The position numbers and the translations under genes are program-made. Positions 1 through 7,223 of a stretch of DNA of 26,624 nt are shown in pieces. The notes below the pieces were generated by a model. It was not told where the DNA came from. It saw nothing but the letters and a program-made list of their open reading frames with translations, and did no database searches. How positions within the stretch are numbered: the first letter of the stretch is position 1; each line of letters begins with the position of its first letter. Source of the DNA: Planctomycetota bacterium. GTDB taxonomy: Bacteria; Planctomycetota; PUPC01; JACPCR01. The stretch lies in the NCBI GenBank assembly GCA_030740295.1, contig JASLXP010000441.1:1-26624 (forward strand). The letters are read 5' to 3'.

Positions 1-876
1 GTTTTCGCTGAGATAGGCTCGGATGCCGCAGGGCTCGCGGCGGTAGCCGCGGGTAAGCAGGATACGGCCGTCTGAAAGGACCTTCATGTCCGGCGGGCTC
101 CTGCCCCCGCACCAGATTGGGGTCTCAATCGAATCACTCCAGGTGCGTCCATCGTCTTCAGAAGAATTCTGCCAATAGTTGCCCCTGGGCGTGCGATGCA
201 TGGCAATGATGCGCCCACTTGGACACAGGACCAGACGAGTCTCGTGAAACGTGATCTCACTTGGGGCGTCGTCTGTTATGCACACCGGGTCTGACCATTC
301 ATGACCCCCGTCATGCGACCGCAAAACCACGCCGTGATGCTGTGATTCCATACTCGTTCGTCCGGTCACCGGCAGCAACAGTTCCCCCTTCGGCAATTCG
401 ATGGGTGGACTGTGGCAGGCCATGAGCGGCCACTCCTGCAATTCGGGAATGTGTTCCGGGACAGACCAGGTGTACCCATCAGTCGTCGAGCGGGTCATAT
501 AAACTCCGCCGCCCGCACGGACGAGATTCAACCGTTCATCCTTCGCATACTCCGGTCGGCCCAGCAGCGGTTCAGACTCGTCAGGCCGCGCGAAGAGCCA
601 GTGATAGGCATTTGCCAGAAGGGTACCATCAGACAACTGCATGATTGCGCAGCCATTACCGCCCTGGGAGTCTACGCTCACCTGGCTGAACCACGTTTCA
701 CCATTGTCCTTCGTCCGCAGAAGGGACATACGCGTCGTCGGATCGGCATGCGTCGCATTGCCACGCCATTTGGCCTCACGAAAGATCAACAGAATCTCCC
801 CATTCTGAAGTCTGACCAGATTAGAGATCGGCCCGCAGTAGGAGTCTTCGTTGCGATAGACGATGGAATGCTGCAT
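1..876 (-). CDS. Sialidase-like BNR/Asp-box protein, 3' end outside the window
   Basis: An open frame of 292 codons starts at ATG 876-874 and runs off the left edge with no stop, so the C-terminus is missing. The translation has four Asp-box (BNR) motifs, near residues 54-62 (RTKDNGETW), 129-137 (RSTTDGYTW), 186-194 (RSHDGGHEW) and 238-246 (SEDDGRTW). It also has LQNGEILLIFREA near residue 25. Such repeats mark the six-bladed propeller of GH33 sialidases and related glycosidases. No signal peptide follows the chosen start, so a cytoplasmic enzyme is possible. An in-frame stop 39 bases upstream limits N-terminal extension. No Shine-Dalgarno sequence is visible, and the upstream bases are a short tandem repeat, so the start is uncertain. 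Substrate cannot be told from this part. It could be a non-sialidase propeller protein of the same fold. Confidence 0.8.
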   Translation of the reverse strand, partial: MQHSIVYRNEDSYCGPISNLVRLQNGEILLIFREAKWRGNATHADPTTRMSLLRTKDNGETWFSQVSVDSQGGNGCAIMQLSDGTLLANAYHWLFARPDESEPLLGRPEYAKDERLNLVRAGGGVYMTRSTTDGYTWSVPEHIPELQEWPLMACHSPPIELPKGELLLPVTGRTSMESQHHGVVLRSHDGGHEWSDPVCITDDAPSEITFHETRLVLCPSGRIIAMHRTPRGNYWQNSSEDDGRTWSDSIETPIWCGGRSPPDMKVLSDGRILLTRGYRREPCGIRAYLSEN

Positions 877-879
877 TGG

Positions 880-905
880 CGTAATTCGTAAAACGTAATT
901 CGTAA
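880..905. repeat. Short tandem repeat upstream of the sialidase-like gene
   Basis: The 12-mer CGTAATTCGTAA occurs twice with a 14-base period (880-891 and 894-905), directly before the start codon of the sialidase-like gene. The surrounding bases continue a degenerate version (CGTAACAAGTAAGTTCGT). Its function is unknown. It leaves no room for a normal ribosome-binding site for the gene that follows. Confidence 0.6.
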
Positions 906-917
906 CAAGTAAGTTCG

Positions 918-992
918 TCAGCTAGCCCTACCCAGACGATCCAGAAATGCGCTCTGTGAGCTGGCAGGTTCTCTCGTAAAAGTTCCGTGCAT
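918..992 (-). CDS. Possible 24-residue leader or small ORF with strong RBS
   Basis: An ATG at 992-990 is preceded by GAGGAGG at a spacing of about 8 bases, the best ribosome-binding site in this block. The frame encodes MHGTFTREPASSQSAFLDRLGRAS and stops at 918-920. It lies between the MBL-fold gene and the sialidase-like gene. It may be a translated leader, or the original start region of the sialidase-like gene before the tandem repeat at 880-905 disrupted the frame. No homology is recognised and its reality is doubtful. Confidence 0.2.
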   Translation of the reverse strand: MHGTFTREPASSQSAFLDRLGRAS

Positions 993-1011
993 GAACAGGC
1001 CCTCCTCAAAC

Positions 1012-1668
1012 CTACCGTGCCGGGTCGAGGACCACAATGGGTCTGTAATCACCGATGTTTTCTTTTGCTACCTCGATGGTGGCCGCGCCGATTCGTTCGT
1101 ATTGATCCTCGGAATGTAGATCAAGGTAATCCTCGACCGGGCGGATATCGAGCTTGATTTTCTCGTTCTTGAAATGCATCGGGATGGTGATCTTCGGCTG
1201 GAGTTCTTCGACCAGATCATTGAGGTCATCCACCTTGATGGTGGGTGGCCCGCCGGCGAGGGCCAGGAGGATATCTGTGCCCCGGATGCCGGCCATCTGG
1301 AACGGATTCAGGGGATGGCCGAGGTCGCCCAGATGTGAGATGCGAAGGCCCTCTACTTCATAGGTCATCATGTAATTGGGGCCTTCGCTTTGGTCGTTTT
1401 CGTACACCTCGTATGAGGTGAAGGTGATCCCGTTGACCGTCTCGGGATACCAGTAAATGGCTTCTCCGTGCACTTCCACCGGACTGCCGCTTACCTGCGA
1501 ACGGCAACTGTGATATGTCTCGTTATCGTGGCTCAAGACCAGGATATCGGCTTCGTCTTCAATCGGCGCGTACGAACCGCAGTCGGGCGATTTGTAGGGA
1601 TCATGAATGATGCGTGTGCCGTTGGTTTCAATGAGGAAGGCTGCGTGGCCGTACCAGGTGATTTTCAT
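1012..1668 (-). CDS. Metallo-beta-lactamase-fold protein with atypical metal motif
   Basis: This 218-residue protein has the layout of single-domain MBL-fold hydrolases (UlaG/UPF0173-like, Lactamase_B_3). An N-terminal GHA strand (H8) and D23 come first, then the loop LVLSHDNETYHS (44-54), SHLGDLGH (111-118), D132 and MHF (164-166). In canonical members the loop is HxHxDH. Here it is H47-D-N-E-x-Y-H53, so the second His and the DH pair are lost, while H112, D115, H118 and H165 look conserved. Metal binding may be altered or mononuclear. No signal peptide is seen, so it is probably cytoplasmic. There is no purine-rich ribosome-binding site before ATG 1668. The gene is 126 bp downstream of the NRDE gene on the same strand. 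The fold is fairly sure; the substrate is unknown. Confidence 0.8.
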   Translation of the reverse strand: MKITWYGHAAFLIETNGTRIIHDPYKSPDCGSYAPIEDEADILVLSHDNETYHSCRSQVSGSPVEVHGEAIYWYPETVNGITFTSYEVYENDQSEGPNYMMTYEVEGLRISHLGDLGHPLNPFQMAGIRGTDILLALAGGPPTIKVDDLNDLVEELQPKITIPMHFKNEKIKLDIRPVEDYLDLHSEDQYERIGAATIEVAKENIGDYRPIVVLDPAR

Positions 1669-1794
1669 GGGAGTTTGGGTTTGGAGGTCCGGTCGTGCCG
1701 GGAGTGCGTGGGGCAGTTGGATTCAGGATGCAGCAGGCAAGGAGAATCAAGTATCGAGCATCCGGCAGCCTGCATCAAACACCGTCCAGGGAAA

Positions 1795-2526
1795 TCACGA
1801 ATTGAAAAGCATTGGAGCACGCTCGTCGTACTCCCTCTCACAGGGAGAGGTGTTCGTGTAAAGGTAGCGGGTGTTGGTGATGCCTGAACGGTGCAGGGCG
1901 ATAATCGTGCTGGAGAGGGTGCCGCTTTGGTCGCCGTGGATGCAGGATGCGTCAGTGCCGTCTGAACCGTGGTCTCTGAGTACTTCGCTCACCCTCGATA
2001 CTGCGCAGCTCTCATCCAGCTCTTCGACTCCTTCAAGGAGTCGGCCGCATCTATTCAGCTTGAGATCGGAGGTGTCATTCACTCTTGGCCTGTTGGCCAG
2101 CAGGTGGATGCCTGGAGGAAGTGATTCAACTCTTAGATCAGTCTGCCAGTGGGCAACCCATGCGCAATGGCCGTCACTCCAGAACAAGTTGAATGGGTTG
2201 TACTCGTTGCGCTTGACCTCGTCCTGCAACCAACATTCTAATCCACGTGGGGCAGTCCTGAGTGCATCCAGGCAGATAAGGCCCCGTGAGCGGCGATCGG
2301 GGCGGTTGCCTTCTTTCACTCCATCAGTCACTGCGACGACCAGCCCGGTTTCACTGACCCCAAGCCAGGTGCCGCCAGCAACAGGATCGCGGCCTCCCCA
2401 AATTCGAGGAGTCTTGTTGAGCAATTGGGGCGGCTCGCCGGGACGACCATAGGACTCATCGCGGTTGGCGCCCAGGAGGAGGGGATATTCGCGGCCTGGC
2501 CGGAGCAGCGCGATGAGGAGGCACAT
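1795..2526 (-). CDS. NRDE (TANGO2-like) family protein
   Basis: The frame opens upstream, but the start chosen is ATG 2526-2524 because NRDE proteins begin Met-Cys, and here the protein starts MCLLIALLRPG. The family signature N-R-D-E is at residues 21-24 (LLLGANRDESYGRP), followed by a GGRDPVAGGTWLGVSETGLVVAVTD-like core near 44-68. The family resembles N-terminal-nucleophile hydrolases, with Cys2 the likely exposed residue after Met removal; its biochemical role remains unclear, although TANGO2 has been linked to heme and lipid handling. The 243-residue length is normal. The start lies 1 bp after the stop of the lipoprotein gene, so the two are probably translationally coupled. The last ~20 codons run through a hairpin repeat (1831-1847), so the C-terminus may be non-native. 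Confidence 0.88.
   Translation of the reverse strand: MCLLIALLRPGREYPLLLGANRDESYGRPGEPPQLLNKTPRIWGGRDPVAGGTWLGVSETGLVVAVTDGVKEGNRPDRRSRGLICLDALRTAPRGLECWLQDEVKRNEYNPFNLFWSDGHCAWVAHWQTDLRVESLPPGIHLLANRPRVNDTSDLKLNRCGRLLEGVEELDESCAVSRVSEVLRDHGSDGTDASCIHGDQSGTLSSTIIALHRSGITNTRYLYTNTSPCEREYDERAPMLFNS
1831..1847. repeat. Hairpin inside the 3' end of the NRDE gene
   Basis: CTCCCT (1831-1836) and AGGGAG (1842-1847) form a perfect 6-bp stem with a 5-base loop, 36 bases upstream of the NRDE stop codon. The encoded peptide (SPCEREYDE) does not resemble the rest of the protein. This suggests a small dispersed repeat that has been read into the gene end. Confidence 0.45.
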
Positions 2527-2527
2527 G

Positions 2528-3190
2528 CTACTTTCGCTCGTAGGTTCCCATGAGGACGCCACTCGCCAGGACGTTCCCTTCGATGGCCTTCAAGACCTCC
2601 TTCTTGGTGGCGCCAGGTTCAAGCCCGGTTTTCTGACTGACAGCGTAGACCTTGAAAAAGTAGCGATGAGGGCCGTCACCCGGTGGCGGCATGGGGCCGC
2701 CGTATCCAATCTCCGGCCATGAATTCTTGCCCTGTATGGTGCCATCATCCAATTTCTCCTTTTTGGCCACTCCTTCCTTGAGTCCCGTATTCGTCGCGGG
2801 GATGCCATAGATAACCCAGTGCACCCAAGGCTCGGCGATCGGTGCATCAGGGTCGTCCACAATCATGACGATTTCCTTCGTGCCTTCCGGTAAATCCGTC
2901 CATGCCAGCTCGGGTGAAACATCGTCCCCTTCTCCGGTGAATTTCTTCGGAATCAACTTGCCGTTTTCGAAGGCAGGGCTCGTTACTTTGAGTTTCGGTT
3001 TTTCTCCTGAAGCCGGCGTCTCTTTAGCTTTTTCCGTTTCAGCCTGTTGTTTCCTGCTCGCTGCCTTCGCCCTTTCTTGAGCTTCGATAGCTTTTTGCTC
3101 CGAGGCTAATGCTCGTTCGCGGGCCTTTTGGCCGCCGCAGCCTGTAAGGGATATGGTCACTGCAAGCGCGATGATGATTCGATGGATCAC
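2528..3190 (-). CDS. PEBP (YbhB/YbcL) family lipoprotein
   Basis: The start chosen is GTG 3190-3188, preceded by GGAGG at a spacing of 6; the longer open frame to 3277 lacks a ribosome site and would bury the signal peptide. The 220-residue product begins MIHRIIIALAVTISLTGC, a lipoprotein signal with lipobox LTGC and Cys18 as lipid anchor; Gly at +2 suggests export past the inner membrane. Residues 20-60 form a charged Ala/Lys/Glu-rich helix, a likely spacer or coiled coil. The rest is a phosphatidylethanolamine-binding-protein fold with the ligand-pocket motifs DDPDAP and GPHRYFFKVYAV. The bacterial proteins are called Raf-kinase-inhibitor-like; their ligand is unknown. The gene is coupled to the NRDE gene (1-bp gap) and divergent from the GH127-like gene. 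Confidence 0.9.
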   Translation of the reverse strand: MIHRIIIALAVTISLTGCGGQKARERALASEQKAIEAQERAKAASRKQQAETEKAKETPASGEKPKLKVTSPAFENGKLIPKKFTGEGDDVSPELAWTDLPEGTKEIVMIVDDPDAPIAEPWVHWVIYGIPATNTGLKEGVAKKEKLDDGTIQGKNSWPEIGYGGPMPPPGDGPHRYFFKVYAVSQKTGLEPGATKKEVLKAIEGNVLASGVLMGTYERK

Positions 3191-3380
3191 ATTTGCCTCC
3201 GATTTTCGTACCGTTGGTGAATCAGGTCCTCTCAATGCAATCAGACCGTGGCTCCATTCCAGAACATCCGGGCACATGAGTCAAGTTAGGAGATCCAAGT
3301 GGTGGGCCTGTGCAAGACCGATGGACATTCCGTACCTCGTCCTTATGTTCCGCGAACTCAGAACTTCAGGAGAGAAATCC
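3191..3380. promoter_or_regulatory. Divergent intergenic region between lipoprotein and barrel-protein genes
   Basis: These 190 bp separate the GTG of the lipoprotein gene from the ATG of the plus-strand barrel protein and must carry both promoters if the genes start here. Only ribosome-binding sites are clear: GGAGG for the minus gene and AGGAGAG (about 3369-3375) for the plus gene. No convincing -35/-10 pair or palindrome was found. Confidence 0.4.
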
Positions 3381-4946
3381 ATGGCTCAGTTACAGGATGT
3401 GAATACCACCGATTTGAAAGAGGCGATGCGACTCGGCTGCAGGACGATGTCGAGTGTTTTCGACGCTGATGACGAACACGGCGTCCCTTACTTTGGTTCG
3501 GTGGTTCTTCCGGAGGCACGGTTGTCCTTTTCGTCGGGAACATCCGAATCTCATGTCCCTGGCAGGCATCTCAATGCCATGCTTGCCGCCGAAGCAGCCG
3601 CCGGGATCGAGCTCGATGAAGATGCTGTCGAGCAGCACGCGAAAGCCGCTCTCTTCTCATACAGCGGACCGGCGTGTCTGCCGCTCAACCGCCAGGAGCG
3701 TGAAGGCCCTCTCCTGAATTTCCATTCACACAATATTCGGGAAGGCTTTCATGCGCTCTACCCTTTGATCCGCTACCGGGGCTGCGAGCGGGCCCTCGAT
3801 GTGGCGAAGGAAAGCATCCGCACCATTCAGGATCTTTGGAAACCCGAAGGCTGGAATATCGAGCGCATCAAATCGGAATTCGGTCTGGAGGCGCACGTCC
3901 CGGAATCGTTCATCACAGGGGTGGCCCGCTGTATCGGTCCCCTGGTCAAGCTCTATCGTGCCACCTCTCTTTCGAGCGCGCTCGAACTGGCGCTGGCTCT
4001 GAAAGAAAAGGCCGTCAACGAGGTCTACCTCGAAGCAGGGGATTATGACGAAGGACGCTTCGGCTCACATACGCACTCCACGACGTGTGTGATGTCTTCG
4101 CTGGCGCAGTTGGCGGATCTGACGGGCGACGCCTCGCTCATGAACCGGGTGCGGGCCTTCTATGACAATGGTCTCTGGGAGATTCGTGACGAATTGGGTT
4201 GGGTCATCGAAAGCAGCCGGGCCGAAGCTCAGCCGGACCGTGGTGAAGTCAACAATACCGGCGACATCGTAGAAACGGCCTTGCTCCTGGGGAAATGGGG
4301 ATTCCCGCGGTATTACCAGGATGCGGAGCGCATTCTTCGAGGGCATCTCCTGCCTTCGCAGTTGCGCGATGTCTCATTCATCGATGAGCCCGACAACCCG
4401 GATAGTATCGACGGCCTGACAAACGTCGCCGATCGCCACCTCGGCGCTTTCGGATTCCCTGCTCCTTACGGACACAGCCCAGTCGACACCACGAGGATCA
4501 GTTTCAATATGGATATCGTGGGAGGAGCCGTCGCTTCCGCGGCCGAAGCACACCTCGATGCTGTCCGGGCCGACGAGACGGGAGTCCATGTGAACCTGTT
4601 CTTCGATAACGAGACGGACGATGCTGCCGTAGAATCGCCCTACACGCATGAGAACCTCCGAATCCGATTGAAGAAGCCCGCCGCCCTCTGGGTACGTCTT
4701 CCGTGTTGGGTGGATGCCGCGCAGATAAGAATCGACGGCTCGGATCGACCTGTGGTGGCGAATGGGGCTCTTTACTTTGCCAGCCCACCGGTCAATCGCT
4801 GGCTCACCTTCTCATTCGATCTCCCCGAAGAGGTCATCACCCTCAAGCATAGAACTCGCGACATCCGAGTAAGACTGCGAGGCGATTCGGTGGTGGCCAT
4901 GGATAACTTCGGCACAGACCACACGTTCTTTGAGCCATTCGATTGA
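3381..4946 (+). CDS. Putative (alpha/alpha)6-barrel glycosidase-like protein (distant GH127/146 relative)
   Basis: The frame is open from 3153, but ATG 3381 is chosen because AGGAGAG precedes it by 6 bases and the upstream part overlaps the divergent gene. The product has 521 residues and no signal peptide, so it is probably cytoplasmic. Residues ~20-400 are helical repeats typical of an (alpha/alpha)6 barrel (for example HSHNIREGFHALYPLIRYRG near 115 and NNTGDIVETALLLGKWG near 290). The end is a beta-sandwich (VHVNLFFDN, LRIRLKKPAALWVRLPCWV, VVANGALYF), the order seen in DUF1680/GH127/GH146 beta-L-arabinofuranosidases. The Cys-rich zinc/nucleophile site of that family is not seen: the segment near 375 reads FNMDIVGGAV instead of a CC motif. 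It may be an inactive or differently acting relative. The assignment is by pattern only. Confidence 0.5.
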   Translation: MAQLQDVNTTDLKEAMRLGCRTMSSVFDADDEHGVPYFGSVVLPEARLSFSSGTSESHVPGRHLNAMLAAEAAAGIELDEDAVEQHAKAALFSYSGPACLPLNRQEREGPLLNFHSHNIREGFHALYPLIRYRGCERALDVAKESIRTIQDLWKPEGWNIERIKSEFGLEAHVPESFITGVARCIGPLVKLYRATSLSSALELALALKEKAVNEVYLEAGDYDEGRFGSHTHSTTCVMSSLAQLADLTGDASLMNRVRAFYDNGLWEIRDELGWVIESSRAEAQPDRGEVNNTGDIVETALLLGKWGFPRYYQDAERILRGHLLPSQLRDVSFIDEPDNPDSIDGLTNVADRHLGAFGFPAPYGHSPVDTTRISFNMDIVGGAVASAAEAHLDAVRADETGVHVNLFFDNETDDAAVESPYTHENLRIRLKKPAALWVRLPCWVDAAQIRIDGSDRPVVANGALYFASPPVNRWLTFSFDLPEEVITLKHRTRDIRVRLRGDSVVAMDNFGTDHTFFEPFD

Positions 4947-4969
4947 AATGGGCGACATCGCTTGAATTC

Positions 4970-4986
4970 AGCGATTCGCCGAAGAC
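4970..4986. repeat. 17-bp direct repeat, copy 1
   Basis: AGCGATTCGCCGAAGAC, identical to 5086-5102, 116 bases away. The pair brackets the sulfatase remnant and could be a recombination scar or a target-site duplication. Confidence 0.7.
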
Positions 4987-5005
4987 ACCAATGTGCTTGG
5001 TGTCT
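4983..5005. terminator. Hairpin between convergent genes, possible bidirectional terminator
   Basis: AGACACCAA (4983-4991) pairs perfectly with TTGGTGTCT (4997-5005) over a 5-base loop. It lies 37 bases after the stop of the plus-strand barrel protein and downstream of the convergent FAD oxidoreductase gene. No T-tract follows on either strand, so intrinsic termination is only suggested by position. Confidence 0.4.
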
Positions 5006-5085
5006 GGCGACTGACCGCGCCCGGCTTGACTCTTCCCGGGCCAATCAGTGAGACGCGGGCAAGAAAGCGAAAACCTATCAGTAGA

Positions 5086-5102
5086 AGCGATTCGCCGAAG
5101 AC
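5086..5102. repeat. 17-bp direct repeat, copy 2
   Basis: AGCGATTCGCCGAAGAC, identical to 4970-4986. The rest of the 4947-5193 gap shows no gene. Confidence 0.7.
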
Positions 5103-5193
5103 GACCGACGGAAGGATTGCCACCGTCACCTTACGATCCCTGTCAGCTACCGCTCGCACCCAATGAGCCGAGTAGGCTGTCTCAAATTGATGC

Positions 5194-7092
5194 TTAACGG
5201 GGCGGTTTCTTGCGAAGCGTTTTATGCCAAGCGGGATTGGCTTTCTTGTAGTCCTGGAACGCTTGATGCTCTTCGAGTGAAATCTTGCCGTCGGCATTCT
5301 TGTCGATGTGCGGAAAGAGCCATTCATAACCTGACTTCTTCCGGTTCCAGTCTTTGACGGAGGAGAACGCCTGGACGCGAATCCCGCCCGAATCGCCCCC
5401 AGTGGAATCAGTGTTCTGCCAGCTTGGGTCGAGACGAATCGGGATCCTCTTGTAGTCATCAGGGCGGCTTATCCAGTAGATGGCGTTCGCCGGCCAGTGC
5501 TTCCGGCTCCTGGGGCCATAGCCGGTACCATTCCATTCAGTGATGGCTCCCGCTTTCTTCATGTCGGCACGCATGGCCTTGACGTCGACCTCGTGGACGT
5601 TCCTGCCTGACTTGACAGCGTGGCTGGCCGCGATGCCGGCTGCCTCGCCCATGACGACATAGGACGACTCCATTCGTATCGAGGACATGGCGATGTGTGA
5701 TGCGGACATGCAGACCGGAACGAGCAGGTTCGTACATTTTTCCTTCTTCGGAATCAGAGCCCGGTAGGGGATCTGGTACGGTCCGGGGCTTACACGGATA
5801 AACATCTCGCCTTCAGAGGCAACCTTGCCTTCATGAGCGATCAGCCGCGGTGGATAGATATCGACGGCATAGTACGCCAGCCCGACGGAATCGTTGATGA
5901 CGGTCTGGTGCATCAGGTCATGCTGGGTCATGACGTACTCGCCGATCATGCGGCGCCCCATGCGTATATAGAGCTGATCGGGGAAGTCATTGTTGTCCGG
6001 ATACTCACCTTCAGGAAGTAGCGGGTTCTTAATCCCACAGAGGACGTTCATCGTCTTGACGTGGTCGATCCAGTCGCGCCACACAGCGCTGCGCTCGGCC
6101 CAGTCGCCATCGGGATATTCGGCCTGACGACCAGGCAAACCGCTGGAGACCATTGTGGTACGCCTGTAATTCCAGGACGGCCACCCGATCGCCCGCTTTC
6201 CCGACTTCTTCAAAGCGCGGATTACCAGTTCGTAGCGCTTACGATCGATATCCCTTCCCAGCGGTTTAAGCGGAGTTCCGTTTGCTTTTCCGCCCCCACC
6301 GTGCCGCATGCCTCTCAGACGGAAGTTGTATGTGAGCATGTATCGCGAGGCCGCACCCGGTTCGTAGGGCTCGGAACTGATCATCGGCAGCAGGCCGCTT
6401 AATGGATTGCCAGGCACAACATACGGATCGACATCGAAATACCGCAGGTGGCCCTGGCCGGCGAGGGACTCCTTGTACCTGTCTCTTGATTCTCGGCCTA
6501 CCATGTATTCACATCCCGCAAAGGCCATCAGGTCGCCTTCATAGCTGGCGTCGATGAACACTTTGGCTTTGATCGAAAACACTTTGCGCTTCGTCGGCTC
6601 CGGCGCAGGAACACCTTCCTCCATGATCGGCGCGTGGTTGAGATGGATCATCCTGATCGTGGTGCCGTCCATCACGACGTCATCCTTGCTGTCGAGTCGA
6701 TGCTGAGTGAAGAATCGGATCCCTGCATCCTCGACCTTCTTCCTGATCATCAGACGAGCCTGCCATTGATTCGCACTGCCGCCTCCCGGAAGCGCGTAGT
6801 CGGCATCATGAAGTTCCCTGGCGATGCCGCCGATGTCGTTGAGGTACAGGCAATCCTGCTGGATACGGATGCCCCCGCCGTGCATCCCGCCCAAATGCCG
6901 GAATGGCTCCACGATGATCACACTCTTTCCCCGTCGCGCCGCCGCCAAACCTGCAGTAACACCACTGGCCGTCCCGCCATAGACACAGACATCGGCTTCG
7001 ACCATCCCCACGTTGAGCCTCTCGGCGGCGTGCAGGGAAGCAGTGAACAAAAGAACGAAGAGGAATGCAGACTTTTTCATCGAAGATTTCAT
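5194..7092 (-). CDS. Secreted FAD-dependent oxidoreductase with C-terminal EF-hand
   Basis: The 632-residue protein starts with a Sec signal (MKSSMKKSAFLFVLLFTASLHA). A Rossmann FAD-binding motif follows: ADVCVYGGTASGVTAGLAAARRGKSVIIVEP, near 34-63, a variant GxGxxG of the FAD_oxidored (PF12831) family. GGMHGGGI comes next, and later blocks include KVFIDASYEGDLMAFAG and SYVVMGEAAGIAASHAVKSG. The last ~50 residues hold an EF-hand loop (DKNADGKISLEE) and a basic end (KTLRKKPPR). The reaction is unknown; the family is common in planctomycete polysaccharide loci, where oxidation of a sugar or its derivative is inferred. The 131-bp gap to the upstream sulfatase has a 28-bp palindrome. ATG 7092 is chosen over the in-frame ATG at 7080 with only a weak AGAG ribosome site. 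Export of an FAD protein implies folding outside or cofactor uptake after export. Confidence 0.88.
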   Translation of the reverse strand: MKSSMKKSAFLFVLLFTASLHAAERLNVGMVEADVCVYGGTASGVTAGLAAARRGKSVIIVEPFRHLGGMHGGGIRIQQDCLYLNDIGGIARELHDADYALPGGGSANQWQARLMIRKKVEDAGIRFFTQHRLDSKDDVVMDGTTIRMIHLNHAPIMEEGVPAPEPTKRKVFSIKAKVFIDASYEGDLMAFAGCEYMVGRESRDRYKESLAGQGHLRYFDVDPYVVPGNPLSGLLPMISSEPYEPGAASRYMLTYNFRLRGMRHGGGGKANGTPLKPLGRDIDRKRYELVIRALKKSGKRAIGWPSWNYRRTTMVSSGLPGRQAEYPDGDWAERSAVWRDWIDHVKTMNVLCGIKNPLLPEGEYPDNNDFPDQLYIRMGRRMIGEYVMTQHDLMHQTVINDSVGLAYYAVDIYPPRLIAHEGKVASEGEMFIRVSPGPYQIPYRALIPKKEKCTNLLVPVCMSASHIAMSSIRMESSYVVMGEAAGIAASHAVKSGRNVHEVDVKAMRADMKKAGAITEWNGTGYGPRSRKHWPANAIYWISRPDDYKRIPIRLDPSWQNTDSTGGDSGGIRVQAFSSVKDWNRKKSGYEWLFPHIDKNADGKISLEEHQAFQDYKKANPAWHKTLRKKPPR

Positions 7093-7181
7093 TTTGCTCT
7101 ATCTGATGACAATCACGTTCGGCTCTTCCGCCGAAGCCGCGCGAACAGTCGCAGCCAGCGCGATCCCCATGAATAACAACT

Positions 7182-7209
7182 GGTAATGCGTTATGCATAG
7201 CGCATTGCC
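7182..7209. other. 28-bp near-palindrome in the sulfatase/oxidoreductase gap
   Basis: GGTAATGCG (7182-7190) and CGCATTGCC (7201-7209) are complementary except for one wobble pair, and the centre TTATGCATAG is itself nearly palindromic. It begins 15 bases after the upstream sulfatase stop. It could attenuate transcription into the oxidoreductase gene, bind a dimeric regulator, or stabilise the upstream mRNA. No T-tract follows it. Confidence 0.45.
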
Positions 7210-7223
7210 TTCTGTTCTCTGGA

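Larger units (their letters stand above)
4970..5102 (-). pseudogene. Sulfatase gene remnant bounded by 17-bp direct repeats
   Basis: On the minus strand this stretch can be read as FLARVSLIGPGRVKPGAVSRQT, matching the conserved sulfatase segment FVARWPGRIKPGAVSHQT of the intact gene at 10447-11904. At DNA level 5002-5029 matches 10910-10937 at 27 of 28 bases. Nothing else of a sulfatase is readable around it. The remnant lies between two copies of AGCGATTCGCCGAAGAC (4970-4986 and 5086-5102). It is probably debris of a deleted or recombined sulfatase gene. Confidence 0.6.

Noticed and set aside
412..891. 159-codon plus-strand frame
   Set aside because: It is antisense to the sialidase-like gene, whose minus-strand translation has four Asp boxes; the plus frame has no recognisable features.
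821..1009. 62-codon minus-strand frame overlapping the sialidase start
   Set aside because: It overlaps the start of the sialidase-like gene in another frame, carries no motif and reads through the tandem repeat.
4968..5459. 163-codon minus-strand frame across the FAD oxidoreductase end
   Set aside because: Most of it is a shadow of the oxidoreductase gene; only its last part, the sulfatase-like piece, is meaningful and is reported as a remnant.
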